Below are positions 48,046 to 56,408 of a DNA stretch of 64,000 nucleotides, piece by piece. Positions within the stretch are counted from its first letter, which is position 1. Each line of letters starts with the position of its first letter. Source of the DNA: Streptomyces zaomyceticus (lineage in GTDB: Bacteria > Actinomycetota > Actinomycetes > Streptomycetales > Streptomycetaceae); contig NZ_BNBZ01000029.1 of assembly GCF_014656215.1 (NCBI RefSeq), positions 27,785-91,784 on the forward strand, in the 5' to 3' direction. A model generated the notes under the pieces. The model saw only the letters and a program-made list of their open reading frames with translations, had not been told where the DNA came from and did not search any database. Made by a program: the position numbers and the translations under genes.

Positions 48046-48047
48046 AG

Positions 48048-48136
48048 CGCCCCCCACGCACCTGCCAGAGCCGACCTACCCTTGCTGCCTTCCGGCCCTG
48101 GGGGAGTTCAGTCAGATAGCACCGCGTGAGGGGCTG
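48048..48136 (-). ncRNA. ffs: Signal recognition particle 4.5S RNA
   Basis: On the minus strand the domain IV hallmark GGCCGGAAGGCAGCAAGGG is present. It includes the GGAA tetraloop and the asymmetric loop that binds Ffh. It is preceded by CTGACTGAACTCCCCCAGG. The outer stem GCCCCTCACGC/GCGTGGGGGGC closes the hairpin. Ends are approximate. Confidence 0.93.
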
Positions 48137-48244
48137 CGCCCAGACTACCCGATCCCGGCCCGGCCTCGGCCCCCGCGGTCGATCCGGGAATCCGATCTGG
48201 ATCACGTTCGCGAGCACCCCCCAACGTCTTGTATTGTTTGCCGC

Positions 48245-48332
48245 GGAGGATTCGCCTAGTGGCCTAGGGCGCACGCTTGGAAAGCGTGTTGGGGGCAACC
48301 CCTCACGAGTTCGAATCTCGTATCCTCCGCCA
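48245..48332 (+). tRNA. tRNA-Ser (GGA), insertion target of the integrative element
   Basis: 85 nt plus encoded CCA. Anticodon loop TTGGAAA, long variable arm (GTTGGGGGCAACCCC) and acceptor GGAGGAT/ATCCTCC. Its 3' half from 48276 onward is duplicated at 61735, so the element entered at the anticodon arm and rebuilt an intact tRNA. Confidence 0.96.
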
Positions 48333-48393
48333 TTGCTCTCACCGGGCAATACGTTGAAGGGCCCCACCGTTCGCGGTGGGGCCCTTCGACGTT
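48276..48393. repeat. attL: 118-bp attachment site in tRNA-Ser
   Basis: It is identical to 61735-61852. It covers the tRNA-Ser 3' half from the anticodon arm, the CCA, and the complete downstream terminator (stem 48356-48387). Identity ends sharply on both sides. Confidence 0.95.
48356..48387 (+). terminator. tRNA-Ser terminator inside attL
   Basis: A 14-bp stem GAAGGGCCCCACCG with its complement and a TTCG loop. The same hairpin recurs in attR at 61815-61846. Confidence 0.85.
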
Positions 48394-48395
48394 CT

Positions 48396-48415
48396 CCGTC
48401 TCAGTTTCCGTCTCA
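48396..48415. repeat. Left 20-bp candidate arm-type integrase site
   Basis: CCGTCTCAGTTTCCGTCTCA, itself two CCGTCTCA copies 12 bp apart, lies 2 bp inside attL and reaches the integrase stop codon. The same 20-mer is at 61599-61618 near the other end. Confidence 0.6.
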
Positions 48416-49672
48416 GTTGCTCTCGGCGGGAGCCTCGCTCCCCTCTTCGGGTCCGCCCCAGAGTGCGTCACCGATCTGCTTGGCCACGTTCTGGAGCATC
48501 GGGCCGGTGATGTGCATGTACCGGGCGCGCATCCGCGCCGACCCTCCCGGCTCCCATCCCATGATCGCGTCCACGATCACGTCGGGGACGCCGAGCAGGA
48601 GGAGGACGGTCCCGGCGGTGTGCCGGGCGTCGTGCAGGCGACCGTCCCGCACGCCGGCGTCCTCCAGAAGCTTCTTCCAGTGGTGGTAGTCGGTGTTCGG
48701 GATCAGCGGCTTGCCGGTCGGCTGCGCGAAGACGTACCCGCCGTCCTCCCACTCGGCACCGGCCTCCTTCTGTTCCAGCTCCTGCTCCTCCCGATGCTTG
48801 GCGAGGAGCTTGATGAGCGGGACCGGCAGGCCGATGGTGCGTCGGCCGGCGCGGGACTTGGTGTTCTTGAACTCGCGCCGGATCTGCTTGCGCTCCGTGC
48901 AGTAGCCGGGCATCCGCCCGCAGGTGCCACCGCAGCCATGCTCGTACTTCGGCCGCAGTCGGTTCTTGCGGATCCGGAGATACCCGGCGTCAAGGTAGAC
49001 GTCCTCCCACTTGAGGCCCAGCGCTTCACCCTGGCGGAGCCCCAAAGCGAGCGCGACCACCCAGCGGGCACTGTTCCGGAGCTTGGACGCCTCCAGCAAC
49101 AGCCGCTGGATCTCGTCGATCGAGTACGGCTCGATCTCCTCCTCTTCGAGCCGCGGGGCCTTCGCGATCTCGGCGACGTTCTTCGCGACGTGCCCGCGCC
49201 GGACGGCCTCTCCCAGGGCAACCCTCACCGTGCGGTGCACGTGGTGGGCGGTCCCAGCGGAGCTCCCGTTCTTCTGCATGCGCTGGTAGAACTCTTCAAG
49301 GTGCTCCGGCTCCAGCCGCTCCAGCTTGTGGGCTCCCAGCCCGGGGACCAGGTGGACGCGCACGTCGACCTCGTAGCCGTCGTAGCTGTTCTCGCTGACG
49401 TACTTCTTGGCGATGTTCTCCACCCAGTGCTCAAGCCAGGTCTTGACGGTCCACTGCTGGCCCGCCTTCCGCACCGTGCCGTCCTTGCGCTGTCGCTCCA
49501 GCTCGCGGACCGCTTCGGTGACTTCCGCTCGGGTCTTGCGCTCGATGTGCCGGCGATCCGTCTTTCCGTCGGGCCGGACGCCGACCGTCACGCGGCCGTG
49601 CCACTTCCCGTCCTTACCGAGGTAGATGGACGACGCGCCGTTGGGCTGGCGGGTGCGCTTCTTCTCTTCCAC
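48413..49672 (-). CDS. int: Tyrosine site-specific integrase of the AICE
   Basis: 419 aa from a GTG with AAGGA upstream. An AP2-like N-terminal region (SSIYLGKDGKWHGRVTVGVRPDG) precedes the SAM-like core-binding domain and the catalytic domain. Visible catalytic residues are Arg in LRQGEALGL, the His-x-x-Arg in LHDARHTAGT and Tyr in ARYMHITG. A CxGTCGRMPGYC insert may bind zinc. It recombines attP with the tRNA-Ser 3' half. The gene follows xis by 10 bp. Confidence 0.95.
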   Translation of the reverse strand: MEEKKRTRQPNGASSIYLGKDGKWHGRVTVGVRPDGKTDRRHIERKTRAEVTEAVRELERQRKDGTVRKAGQQWTVKTWLEHWVENIAKKYVSENSYDGYEVDVRVHLVPGLGAHKLERLEPEHLEEFYQRMQKNGSSAGTAHHVHRTVRVALGEAVRRGHVAKNVAEIAKAPRLEEEEIEPYSIDEIQRLLLEASKLRNSARWVVALALGLRQGEALGLKWEDVYLDAGYLRIRKNRLRPKYEHGCGGTCGRMPGYCTERKQIRREFKNTKSRAGRRTIGLPVPLIKLLAKHREEQELEQKEAGAEWEDGGYVFAQPTGKPLIPNTDYHHWKKLLEDAGVRDGRLHDARHTAGTVLLLLGVPDVIVDAIMGWEPGGSARMRARYMHITGPMLQNVAKQIGDALWGGPEEGSEAPAESN

Positions 49673-49682
49673 AGGTGTCCTT

Positions 49683-49913
49683 CTAGGCTGCCGGAACGGC
49701 GGGTCGGTGGGCTTCACGGAGACGAGCGACGTAGTCGAGTACGGCCTCCGGCGGTACTCGACGGAGGCGGCCGACGGGTACGGACTCAAGCTCTCCGGAG
49801 CCGATGAGGCGGTAGCAGAGCGTCCTACCGATCCGGAGGCGGCGGGCGGCCTCCTCCACGGTCAGCAGGGCGAGGTTCGGGTCAGTGGCCGCGTCAAGGC
49901 GTGCCGAGTTCAT
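49683..49913 (-). CDS. xis: Excisionase-type DNA-binding protein
   Basis: 76 aa with a MerR/HTH_17 helix-turn-helix: LLTVEEAARRLRIGRTLCYRLIGSGELESV and a wing VGRLRRVPPEAV. Proteins of this kind directly upstream of int in AICEs bend DNA and direct excision. Confidence 0.9.
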   Translation of the reverse strand: MNSARLDAATDPNLALLTVEEAARRLRIGRTLCYRLIGSGELESVPVGRLRRVPPEAVLDYVARLREAHRPAVPAA

Positions 49914-50005
49914 GCGACTGACTCCTTTAGGCCGAAGCGGCGGGGCTCCCTTGCCCCCTTGGTGGGCCCCTCAGCGGCCCGGATGTGTCCGAGGTCGGGA
50001 TTTCT

Positions 50006-50233
50006 GCGTCACCGCGTCATCCGCGTCACCTATGCCGCTTGACCTGCGGGTTTTCGGTGACGCAGGGACTGTCGGCCTGTGTCACCGGTGACGCAGGTGC
50101 CTGTCGTCGGTGACGCGGGTGACGCGGGGTGACGCAGGATTTAGGGCTCTGCGTCACCCTTGTCGTCGCAGCTCAGGAGCGGTTTAGGGGCCGTTGGTGA
50201 CGCAGGTGACGCAGCGTTTTCCTCTTAGGAAAA
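50006..50233. other. Iteron-like array, candidate replication origin of the element
   Basis: GTGACGC occurs seven times direct (50057, 50088, 50110, 50119, 50129, 50197, 50206) and three times inverted (50006, 50023, 50151), with one near match at 50014. Close copies are 9-10 bp apart. The array is followed by an AT-rich inverted repeat TTTTCCT-CTT-AGGAAAA (50217-50233), which resembles an unwinding element. It sits between xis and the replication genes. Rep binding is inferred. Confidence 0.7.
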
Positions 50234-50329
50234 AGAGAAGGCTGGTGTCTGTGATGTGGTGTGCCTTCGCGCGTGAAGAAGGAGCCGCGTTCGCGGCCGT
50301 TCATCGGGCGGCGCCGCCGCCGGAACAAC

Positions 50330-50369
50330 AAGAGGAGCAAGCCGTGCGCGGGCCGGGCTTGCTCCTCTT
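50330..50369 (-). terminator. Terminator of the element's replication operon
   Basis: A 14-bp stem AAGAGGAGCAAGCC (50330-50343) with GGCTTGCTCCTCTT (50356-50369), flanked by T residues, 32 bp past the ATPase stop. Confidence 0.85.
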
Positions 50370-50400
50370 TCTTGTGCGCGAGCGGTCCGGTGGCGCGGGC

Positions 50401-51873
50401 TCAGAACATCGGGGACTGCTCGTCGGCCGAGGGCGCGGGACGGGTCAGCTCGATGTAGCGGGCGGTCTTGTTCCTGCCCCAGTCGACGACGACGCCGCGT
50501 GCGGCAAGGACGGGCTGAAGGCGCTTGAGACGGTCGGAGAGGACCTTTCCGGTGGTGGGCCACCCCTTGGGCAGGGGGCGGAAGTCCTCGCCGCCGTAGA
50601 GCTGGGTGAGGCCGTGCAGCCACTCGGCGGACGTCATGCGGACTGCCGTGCCGGGGTCGATGCCCTCGGCGTGCTTGAGGACGGTCTGCGCGAGCAGGTC
50701 CCCCTCGATGACGTCGTCGTTGAGGTCGTCCAGACTCGTCCGGTAGGCGTCCAGCGCGCCCAGGCTGGTGGCGGCGTCGAGCTGCGCGCACAGGTGGGCG
50801 AAGTCGGCCATGCGCAGGTCGGTGGGGATGTCCGCGTCTGTGGCGCGGACCTTGACCGTGAGGTCGAGCAAGGACCCGAGGATGACGGGCAGGACCTCCT
50901 CGAACTCCGCCCACAACTCGGCCTCCGTCCGCCGCACCCGGGGACGCTCCAGACGCAGCGGAAGGAGCCGTTCGGCGAGGTCGGGCCGGATGACGCCGAC
51001 GTCGATGCCGGTCAGCAGCAGCGGCCGGCGGTAGCGGGAGCGGACGACGTCGCCGTCGGTGAACAGGGCGCGTTTGATGGTCTCGGCTCCGGTGACGATG
51101 CAGCACATGAGGTCGGACAGGTCCGGGCTGAGGTGGGAGAGGTTGTCCAGCGCGGTGACCCATCCCGCCGCAACGGCCGTGATCAGGTTCTCCTCGTCCT
51201 TCGGGGCCCGCCGGAGGTCGCCGCTCATGCCTTCGATGATCCGCACCAGCATCCGGCCGGCCGTCGACTTCCCCGCGCCCTGGGGGCCGGTGAGGAACGG
51301 GGCCGGGACCGGGGCGGACGGCCCCAGGCAGCCGACCAGCCACGCGAGGGCCAGGCTCTCGCCTTGCGCGCTGGCGAAGTTGCACAGCCGCATCAGCAGG
51401 TCGATGCCCTTGCCGTCGGTGTCCTTGACCGGCAGCGGCATCTCCCCGGTGAGCTGGGTACGCCGCCAGCAGACCTCGCGCGGGTCGGGGGTGAGGATGT
51501 CCCAGCCGGTGGGGTGGATGCGGACGGACTTGCCGTCGTCGCGGCCGAGGTCGAGCCAGGTGGCGCCGTCGAATCCGGGGGCGACGCGAATGTGGGTGGG
51601 CTGTACGTCCTCGGTGAGCGCGAGCGCTTCGATCAAGTCGAGTGCCTCCTTCAAGGCCGTGCCGTTGAATACGCCGAGGCCGTCCCTGAACAGGCCGACC
51701 ATGAGTTCCTGCCGGTGGCTGCCCGTCGTCCCCTGCGAGCGGATCGGGCGGGCCACGGGGTGGCCGTTCTTCTGCGCGTAGACGGTGCCGTCAACGGTCC
51801 GGAAGTACCGGAAGTGCTCCTGCGCGTAGTCGGTGATGACTTGGCGGGCGGGGTTCTTCTCGTCCTCGGACAT
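50401..51873 (-). CDS. Replication-associated AAA/SF3-like ATPase of the AICE
   Basis: 490 aa from MSEDEKNPARQVITDYAQ. After an N-terminal region with HFRYFRTVDGTVYAQ, the ATPase domain has Walker A TGPQGAGKST near residue 200 and a Walker B-like WVTALDNLSHLSP. It starts one base after the primase-polymerase stop. In RepPP-type AICEs a prim-pol and a helicase-like ATPase together start replication. Cooperation with the upstream gene and the iterons downstream is inferred. Confidence 0.85.
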   Translation of the reverse strand: MSEDEKNPARQVITDYAQEHFRYFRTVDGTVYAQKNGHPVARPIRSQGTTGSHRQELMVGLFRDGLGVFNGTALKEALDLIEALALTEDVQPTHIRVAPGFDGATWLDLGRDDGKSVRIHPTGWDILTPDPREVCWRRTQLTGEMPLPVKDTDGKGIDLLMRLCNFASAQGESLALAWLVGCLGPSAPVPAPFLTGPQGAGKSTAGRMLVRIIEGMSGDLRRAPKDEENLITAVAAGWVTALDNLSHLSPDLSDLMCCIVTGAETIKRALFTDGDVVRSRYRRPLLLTGIDVGVIRPDLAERLLPLRLERPRVRRTEAELWAEFEEVLPVILGSLLDLTVKVRATDADIPTDLRMADFAHLCAQLDAATSLGALDAYRTSLDDLNDDVIEGDLLAQTVLKHAEGIDPGTAVRMTSAEWLHGLTQLYGGEDFRPLPKGWPTTGKVLSDRLKRLQPVLAARGVVVDWGRNKTARYIELTRPAPSADEQSPMF

Positions 51874-51874
51874 G

Positions 51875-52723
51875 TCACATCCCCAGAGCCGTGAGGGCGT
51901 TGGACCACGCGTCGGTGCAGTGCCGGGAGGACTCCCCCTTGGACTGCGCCGCGGTGAACAGACGGCCGATGTGCGCCTCGGTGAGGCAGCCGCACCGGCC
52001 ATGGGCGGACAGCACTGCCAGGAACGTCCGGTACACCATGGCGTGGACCGTGCTGGTCGCGTTGGTGATGCGGTCCTCCGCCATGGCGATGCCTCGCTCC
52101 AGGTAGGCAGGCGAGCGGTGCGGGCACTGTCCACCACCGGCGGGTGCGGCCAGGGTGACGGCGCGCGCCGCCGGGCGGGCCACGGTGGGCTCTTTCACGG
52201 CCAGCGCGCGCACGACGTCCGGGAGGGTGGTCATGGTGCCGGTGCCGGGCCCGCGCCACCGTACGTAGGACTGGGTGGACTTCAGGTCGACGCCGTCTCG
52301 CACGTGGTTCACGGACCGTGTGGTGCCCTGGTAGATCCAGTGCTCGCCGCGCGTCGTGGCGACGGTGCGGGTCGGGGGCAGGGTGGCGCGGGCCCAGTCG
52401 ACGGCGGCGGCGCTGTCGAGGTCCACAACGGTCAGTCCGGCGCCGCCCGGGTGGTAGGCAACGGCCCCGGCACGCCGCCACGCGGCCGTCCACGAGTCGG
52501 AGGAGAGGACGGTGGGGTCGGTGGTGGCGGCGGCCCAGGCGTGGCAGGGACGCGGGCACTGGCAGGGGCCGGGGGTCTTCATGTTCGGCCGTCCGCCGCA
52601 CGCGGTGCCGGTGCAGCTGGGGCAGTTGCCGAACGGGCCCTTGTCGGCCCGCAGCGGCATGACCGGCAGTCCGCCGGCGGCGAGCGCGAGGGCCACGGAG
52701 AGAGCGTCTCGTACAGGGGTCAT
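51875..52723 (-). CDS. Bifunctional DNA primase/polymerase (prim-pol)
   Basis: 282 aa. A Prim-Pol domain with LTVVDLDSAAAVDWA (metal-binding DxD), TTRGEHWIYQG and surrounding strands. A cysteine-rich insert (CPSCTGTACGG and CQCPRPCHAW) may bind zinc. This is the RepPP-type replication initiator class. It overlaps the methyltransferase gene by 4 bp. Confidence 0.88.
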   Translation of the reverse strand: MTPVRDALSVALALAAGGLPVMPLRADKGPFGNCPSCTGTACGGRPNMKTPGPCQCPRPCHAWAAATTDPTVLSSDSWTAAWRRAGAVAYHPGGAGLTVVDLDSAAAVDWARATLPPTRTVATTRGEHWIYQGTTRSVNHVRDGVDLKSTQSYVRWRGPGTGTMTTLPDVVRALAVKEPTVARPAARAVTLAAPAGGGQCPHRSPAYLERGIAMAEDRITNATSTVHAMVYRTFLAVLSAHGRCGCLTEAHIGRLFTAAQSKGESSRHCTDAWSNALTALGM

Positions 52724-53403
52724 GCCGCCCCCTCCACACGGGTCTGGGTGAGATAGGCCTTGCCGATGTGCTGCGTGTAGGCCGGGGGGATGCATTCGCG
52801 GATCCCGTCGCGGTTCATCCAGGGGACGCCCATGACGCGGCGTGCGTGGTCGACGCCGGAGAAGTTGCCGACGAACTGGCCATAGTGGCCGGGCGGGATG
52901 GGGCGGCCCATCTTCGCCTGAGGCGCCACGTGGGCGGGGTGTTCCGGCTGGGTGAGGGTCCAGTGGATGCTGGTCTCGAAGTAGCGGTGCCGGTAGGTCT
53001 CGATGCCGAGCATCTCCCCGCACAGCATGACCGGCGTGTGCAGCTTCGGGACGGCTCCGGCGACGTTCTCGACGACCCACGGCCGCCCGGTCGATTCCAG
53101 GGCGGTGCGGGTGGGGGCGATGAGGTCGGGGTGGGTGTTACCCCTCAGTCGCTGGCACTCGGAGTCGTGCTGGCAGGGCGGGGAGGCGTGGATGAAGTCG
53201 AAGGCGGCGCCGTGCTCGCGGATGAACGCGACCGCGTCGGCCTGGACGAACCGGTAGGGGTAGCGGGGCTGGGGGTTGATGTCGACGCCGATGACGTCGA
53301 ACCCGGCCGTCACGTACCCGGCGGCGGCGCCGCCCTGGCAGCAGAACGCGTCCAGCAGTAACGGCCGGTGGCCATCTCGCCGGATCGGGAGGTGATGGGT
53401 CAT
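52720..53403 (-). CDS. Small DNA cytosine-C5 methyltransferase
   Basis: 227 aa from the second ATG (MTHHLPIRRDGHRP), which has GGAGG 8 nt upstream. Motif I is LLLDAFCCQGGAAAGY, motif IV ASPPCQHDSECQ (catalytic Cys) and motif VI VVENVAGAV. The C-terminus (VMGVPWMNRDGIRECIPPAY) is short, leaving little room for a classical target-recognition domain. It lies inside the replication operon, without a visible restriction enzyme. It may protect the element on entering a new host. Confidence 0.88.
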   Translation of the reverse strand: MTHHLPIRRDGHRPLLLDAFCCQGGAAAGYVTAGFDVIGVDINPQPRYPYRFVQADAVAFIREHGAAFDFIHASPPCQHDSECQRLRGNTHPDLIAPTRTALESTGRPWVVENVAGAVPKLHTPVMLCGEMLGIETYRHRYFETSIHWTLTQPEHPAHVAPQAKMGRPIPPGHYGQFVGNFSGVDHARRVMGVPWMNRDGIRECIPPAYTQHIGKAYLTQTRVEGAA

Positions 53404-53497
53404 GCTGGAGACCTCCAGGTCTCTTGGAAGGGTCATGGAGAGCAGGGCGACCCCGGTTCATTGGCGTGAGGGGGGTCGCCCTTCGTGCTGTCGGAGG

Positions 53498-53686
53498 TCA
53501 GAGTTTCTGGACGGTCTCGATGAGCGAGGCGGCCAGGGTGTTGATGGGCTTGGCGGCGCCGGTGGAGGCGAGGAAGAACCCGAATCCGGCGGCGATGAAC
53601 GCGGCTCCGGCGCCGAGGGCGCGGGAGCGCAGGAGGAAGAACAGGACGAGTCCGAAGAGCGCGACCAGGGAGACGGTCACGACCAT
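53498..53686 (-). CDS. Small membrane protein of the element
   Basis: 62 aa with AAGGAG at ideal spacing. Two hydrophobic helices (VTVSLVALFGLVLFFLL and GAAFIAAGFGFFLAS) cover most of it. Similar two-helix proteins are common in AICE transfer operons; function is unknown. Confidence 0.75.
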   Translation of the reverse strand: MVVTVSLVALFGLVLFFLLRSRALGAGAAFIAAGFGFFLASTGAAKPINTLAASLIETVQKL

Positions 53687-53845
53687 GGCGGTATCTCCTT
53701 TGACGGCGTGCTGGGGTGGCTGGGTAGGGTGCGTGGGCCCCGGGTGCTCGCAAGCTCGGGGACATGGACCGGTGGCTGCGCTGGCGAGCACGCGCCTTCG
53801 GGAGTCCGCCAGAAGGCGGGTGGCCGCCGGTCCCACGACTTCTGT

Positions 53846-54091
53846 TCAGCGGGTGCCGGCGCGGTGGACGGCACGGCCGTGGTTGGCCAGGCGGCGTCCG
53901 ATGCGGAGCCGCTTGCCGTGGCCCTTGCAGCGACGGCAGGGCTTGGCCCGCTTCGGGCGGCTCTTGCGGTCAAGGACGACCTTGCCGCCGAGTCCCTGGC
54001 ATTTGCGGCAGGTCCCGAACGGCGATGCCACACACAACAGCGTGTAACCGGCGAGGGTGGCGAGCAGGAGCAGGACGCTAGCGGTGAGCAT
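53846..54091 (-). CDS. Membrane protein with DnaJ-like zinc-ribbon motif
   Basis: 81 aa. One N-terminal helix (SVLLLLATLAGYTLLCVA) is followed by CRKCQGLGGKV and CRRCKGHGKRL. These are two CxxCxGxG units that together can hold a zinc, and the protein has a basic tail. It is a typical small accessory protein of actinomycete elements. The role is not known. Confidence 0.78.
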   Translation of the reverse strand: MLTASVLLLLATLAGYTLLCVASPFGTCRKCQGLGGKVVLDRKSRPKRAKPCRRCKGHGKRLRIGRRLANHGRAVHRAGTR

Positions 54092-54226
54092 GGATGGCCT
54101 TTTCCTCTCCAGGGTGGGTTTCCGGGGTTTTCGCAGGTGGGCTGCTAGGCGCTAGTGCGCAGGTCAGCAGCTCTTTGGGGTGCTAGCGCGGCTGCTAGAC
54201 CTAGCGGCCGGGGCTGCTAGGTCTAG
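54078..54226. other. CTAG-rich candidate transfer locus (clt)
   Basis: Eight CTAG tetranucleotides occur between 54078 and 54226. They include three copies of the 8-mer GCTGCTAG (54141, 54191, 54213) and palindromic CTAG-N2/3-CTAG units. The cluster lies directly after the TraB-like gene. In Streptomyces conjugative plasmids TraB recognises 8-bp repeats near its gene. The assignment is by position and analogy. Confidence 0.5.
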
Positions 54227-54240
54227 CGGTGGTGCTGGGG

Positions 54241-56319
54241 TCAGGCGGCGGCCCGGTCGGCGTTACGGCGGGTAATGGCGGTGGTGATGTCGGTGCGGTC
54301 GATGCCGCGCCGGTTGGCGCCCTTGCCCTCGTCCGTGGTGCCCCAGACCTGTCCCGCCTTGATGCCGTAGGGCTTGAGTGCGGCGGTGACGTTCTCGCCC
54401 TTCCACCCCGCGTACGTGTCCGGGCGAAGGGAGGCGAGGCGGGTGGCGATGCGCTCGCACCACACGGCCTTCTCACCCTCGGCCATGACGTCCAGGACGT
54501 CGGCGAGGATGTCGTTGCCGCCTGTCTTGTCGGGGCCCTTGCCGATGGCGTGGCCGGTGACGTTGCCGTAGTCCTCGCGGGCCTTGCGGGCGCGGGTGAC
54601 GACCTGTTCGGCGGCGACGGCGTCGACGAACGCGGAGGCGACGATGCGGGGGTCGTCGCCCTCGCCTGCCATCCAGCAGATGCCCCGGTCGGACCGGGAG
54701 AACATCGTGGCCCGGTAGCCCGACTTGTACATCGAGGTCCCCAGCACCATGTCGTTGGCGGGCTGCCCCATCACCTTCAGGCAGAACCTGAGGATCGCGT
54801 TCGCCGAGATGCCGGTCGGCAGCGACTTCGCGTCCGGGCGCTGGGTCCCGAACAGGGTCACGATCCCCAGCGCGGGCCCGCGCTTGACCAGGTCGGTGCA
54901 GATCGCCTCGATCTCCGCGCCGTGCTCGGCGTGCTCGAAGGGAACCTGGCACTCGTCGAACCCGACCACGATCGGGTGCAGCCCCAGCGACTTGTCGTCG
55001 GCGAGGGCGGGGGTGACCTTCGACTCCGGGCAGCGCGAGCGCGGCAGGGACTTGATGACCTTCGCCCGCCGCCGCAGTTCCTCCTTCAGCTCCCGAAGCG
55101 ACTGGACGACGTAGCCGATGTCGTCGTCCTCCTCGCCCGCGCGGTAGCGGTGGCAGATGGGTTCCAGGGCGCCGAAGTCGCCGGTGCCCTTGAAGTCGAA
55201 CGCGTGGATCTCGGCCCGCGGGTCGAGTGCGGCGATGAGCAGGAACAGCCGCATGAGGAAGGTCTTGCCCATGCGGGGGACGGAGCCGACGACGACGGCC
55301 GCGAACATCAAGGTGACGCTCACGTCCCGCATGCGCTGGTCGTTGCCGAACACCACCGGCTTGAACAGATCCACGGTCCCGGTCTTGAGCAGCGGCCAGG
55401 CGGGTTTGGTGGTCTCGTTCATCGGCTTGTCCCCGACCCACAGGGTCAGCCGTCCCTCGTGCTCGGTGGGGTCCGGGGCGGGCCAGACGCAGCCGACCTT
55501 GCGGCGCAGGCCGGAGGCGAGGGGCTTGCGGGCCTCCATGATGTCCTCCGGGGTGACGCCGTAGGGCAGGTCGAGGTCGGCGCGGTAGCCGGGCCCGTCA
55601 CGGACGATCTCACTGGTGAACCGCAGCCCGTTCATGTCGCCGCCCTTCTTGATGGCGGCGGAGATCTTCGCGTTGCCGATCGAGTCCAGCCCGCGCAGCA
55701 CGATTGAGCCGGTGAGCTTCTGGATCTCGGTCTTCAGGACGGCCGGGCCGACGACCGGGGAGTCGGGCTGCTGCCCGGCCATGCCGAGCAGCAGCACCCC
55801 GCCGGTGGCGAACACGAACAGGTAGGCGGGGGCGACGACGTACAGCCACAGGGCGAAGCCGGCGCCGAACACGAGGGCAACAAGGGTGACCAGCCCGCGC
55901 AGCCGGATACGGCCGGCGCGCAGCTTGGACAGGCGCATGTACTCCTCGACGTCCTCGGTGCGTACCGCGTAGTCCCGCAGCGGCGCGGCCTCGCGGTCCC
56001 ACACCCACCGGTTGGTGGAGGCGATGAACCGGCACGTTCCCCGCGGCGACATCAGGGCCAGCCGTCCGGCGTACACGGGGACGCGGACGCCGTGGAACAG
56101 GGCGGCGTAGCCGATGTTCGCGCCGGTATGGCGGGCGGTGGCGAGGAAGTCGCGGCGGTTGGTGAGCCATCCGGCGAGGACCGGCTTGCGCTTCTCGATG
56201 GTGACCTTCGGGTCGGGCAGGGACGGGTTGTCCACCATCGTCGGCGCGGTGGGCGTGTCGTCGTCGTGGTCGATGTCGGGCACGGGCCGCAGGTGCGCGG
56301 CCGTGGGCGTCTCGGTCAT
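54241..56319 (-). CDS. FtsK/SpoIIIE-type conjugative DNA translocase (TraB-like)
   Basis: 692 aa from MTETPTAAHLRPVPD. Two membrane helices near residues 145-190 anchor it. The motor domain has Walker A GSVPRMGKTF and Walker B PIVVGFDECQVPFEH. The C-terminal winged-helix part (about 600-690, NVTAALKPYGIKAGQVW) corresponds to the DNA-reading gamma-like domain. It pumps double-stranded DNA between hyphae, the single essential transfer protein of Streptomyces elements. Confidence 0.92.
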   Translation of the reverse strand: MTETPTAAHLRPVPDIDHDDDTPTAPTMVDNPSLPDPKVTIEKRKPVLAGWLTNRRDFLATARHTGANIGYAALFHGVRVPVYAGRLALMSPRGTCRFIASTNRWVWDREAAPLRDYAVRTEDVEEYMRLSKLRAGRIRLRGLVTLVALVFGAGFALWLYVVAPAYLFVFATGGVLLLGMAGQQPDSPVVGPAVLKTEIQKLTGSIVLRGLDSIGNAKISAAIKKGGDMNGLRFTSEIVRDGPGYRADLDLPYGVTPEDIMEARKPLASGLRRKVGCVWPAPDPTEHEGRLTLWVGDKPMNETTKPAWPLLKTGTVDLFKPVVFGNDQRMRDVSVTLMFAAVVVGSVPRMGKTFLMRLFLLIAALDPRAEIHAFDFKGTGDFGALEPICHRYRAGEEDDDIGYVVQSLRELKEELRRRAKVIKSLPRSRCPESKVTPALADDKSLGLHPIVVGFDECQVPFEHAEHGAEIEAICTDLVKRGPALGIVTLFGTQRPDAKSLPTGISANAILRFCLKVMGQPANDMVLGTSMYKSGYRATMFSRSDRGICWMAGEGDDPRIVASAFVDAVAAEQVVTRARKAREDYGNVTGHAIGKGPDKTGGNDILADVLDVMAEGEKAVWCERIATRLASLRPDTYAGWKGENVTAALKPYGIKAGQVWGTTDEGKGANRRGIDRTDITTAITRRNADRAAA

Positions 56320-56408
56320 GCTGGGGGTCTCCTGCTGCTCGAAGGGGCGGAGGGAAGGGCCCGGGGCGGTCGGGATGCTTGGCGGCTGTCGGCCGCCCCG
56401 GGGCACAG

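Larger units (their letters stand above)
49914..50400. other. Gene-free region between xis and rep ATPase
   Basis: Contains the GTGACGC array, the AT-rich inverted repeat and the rep terminator. A short plus-strand basic reading frame starting near 50279 was not accepted as a gene. Confidence 0.6.

Noticed and set aside
50006..50212. Repeats considered as a CRISPR array
   Set aside because: The units are 7 bp with irregular spacing and both orientations, without uniform spacers or cas genes.
50279..50458. Basic short plus-strand frame (VKKEPRSRPFIGRRRRR) between xis and rep
   Set aside because: It runs through the rep terminator and into the rep 3' end, with no ribosome site I trust; left out.
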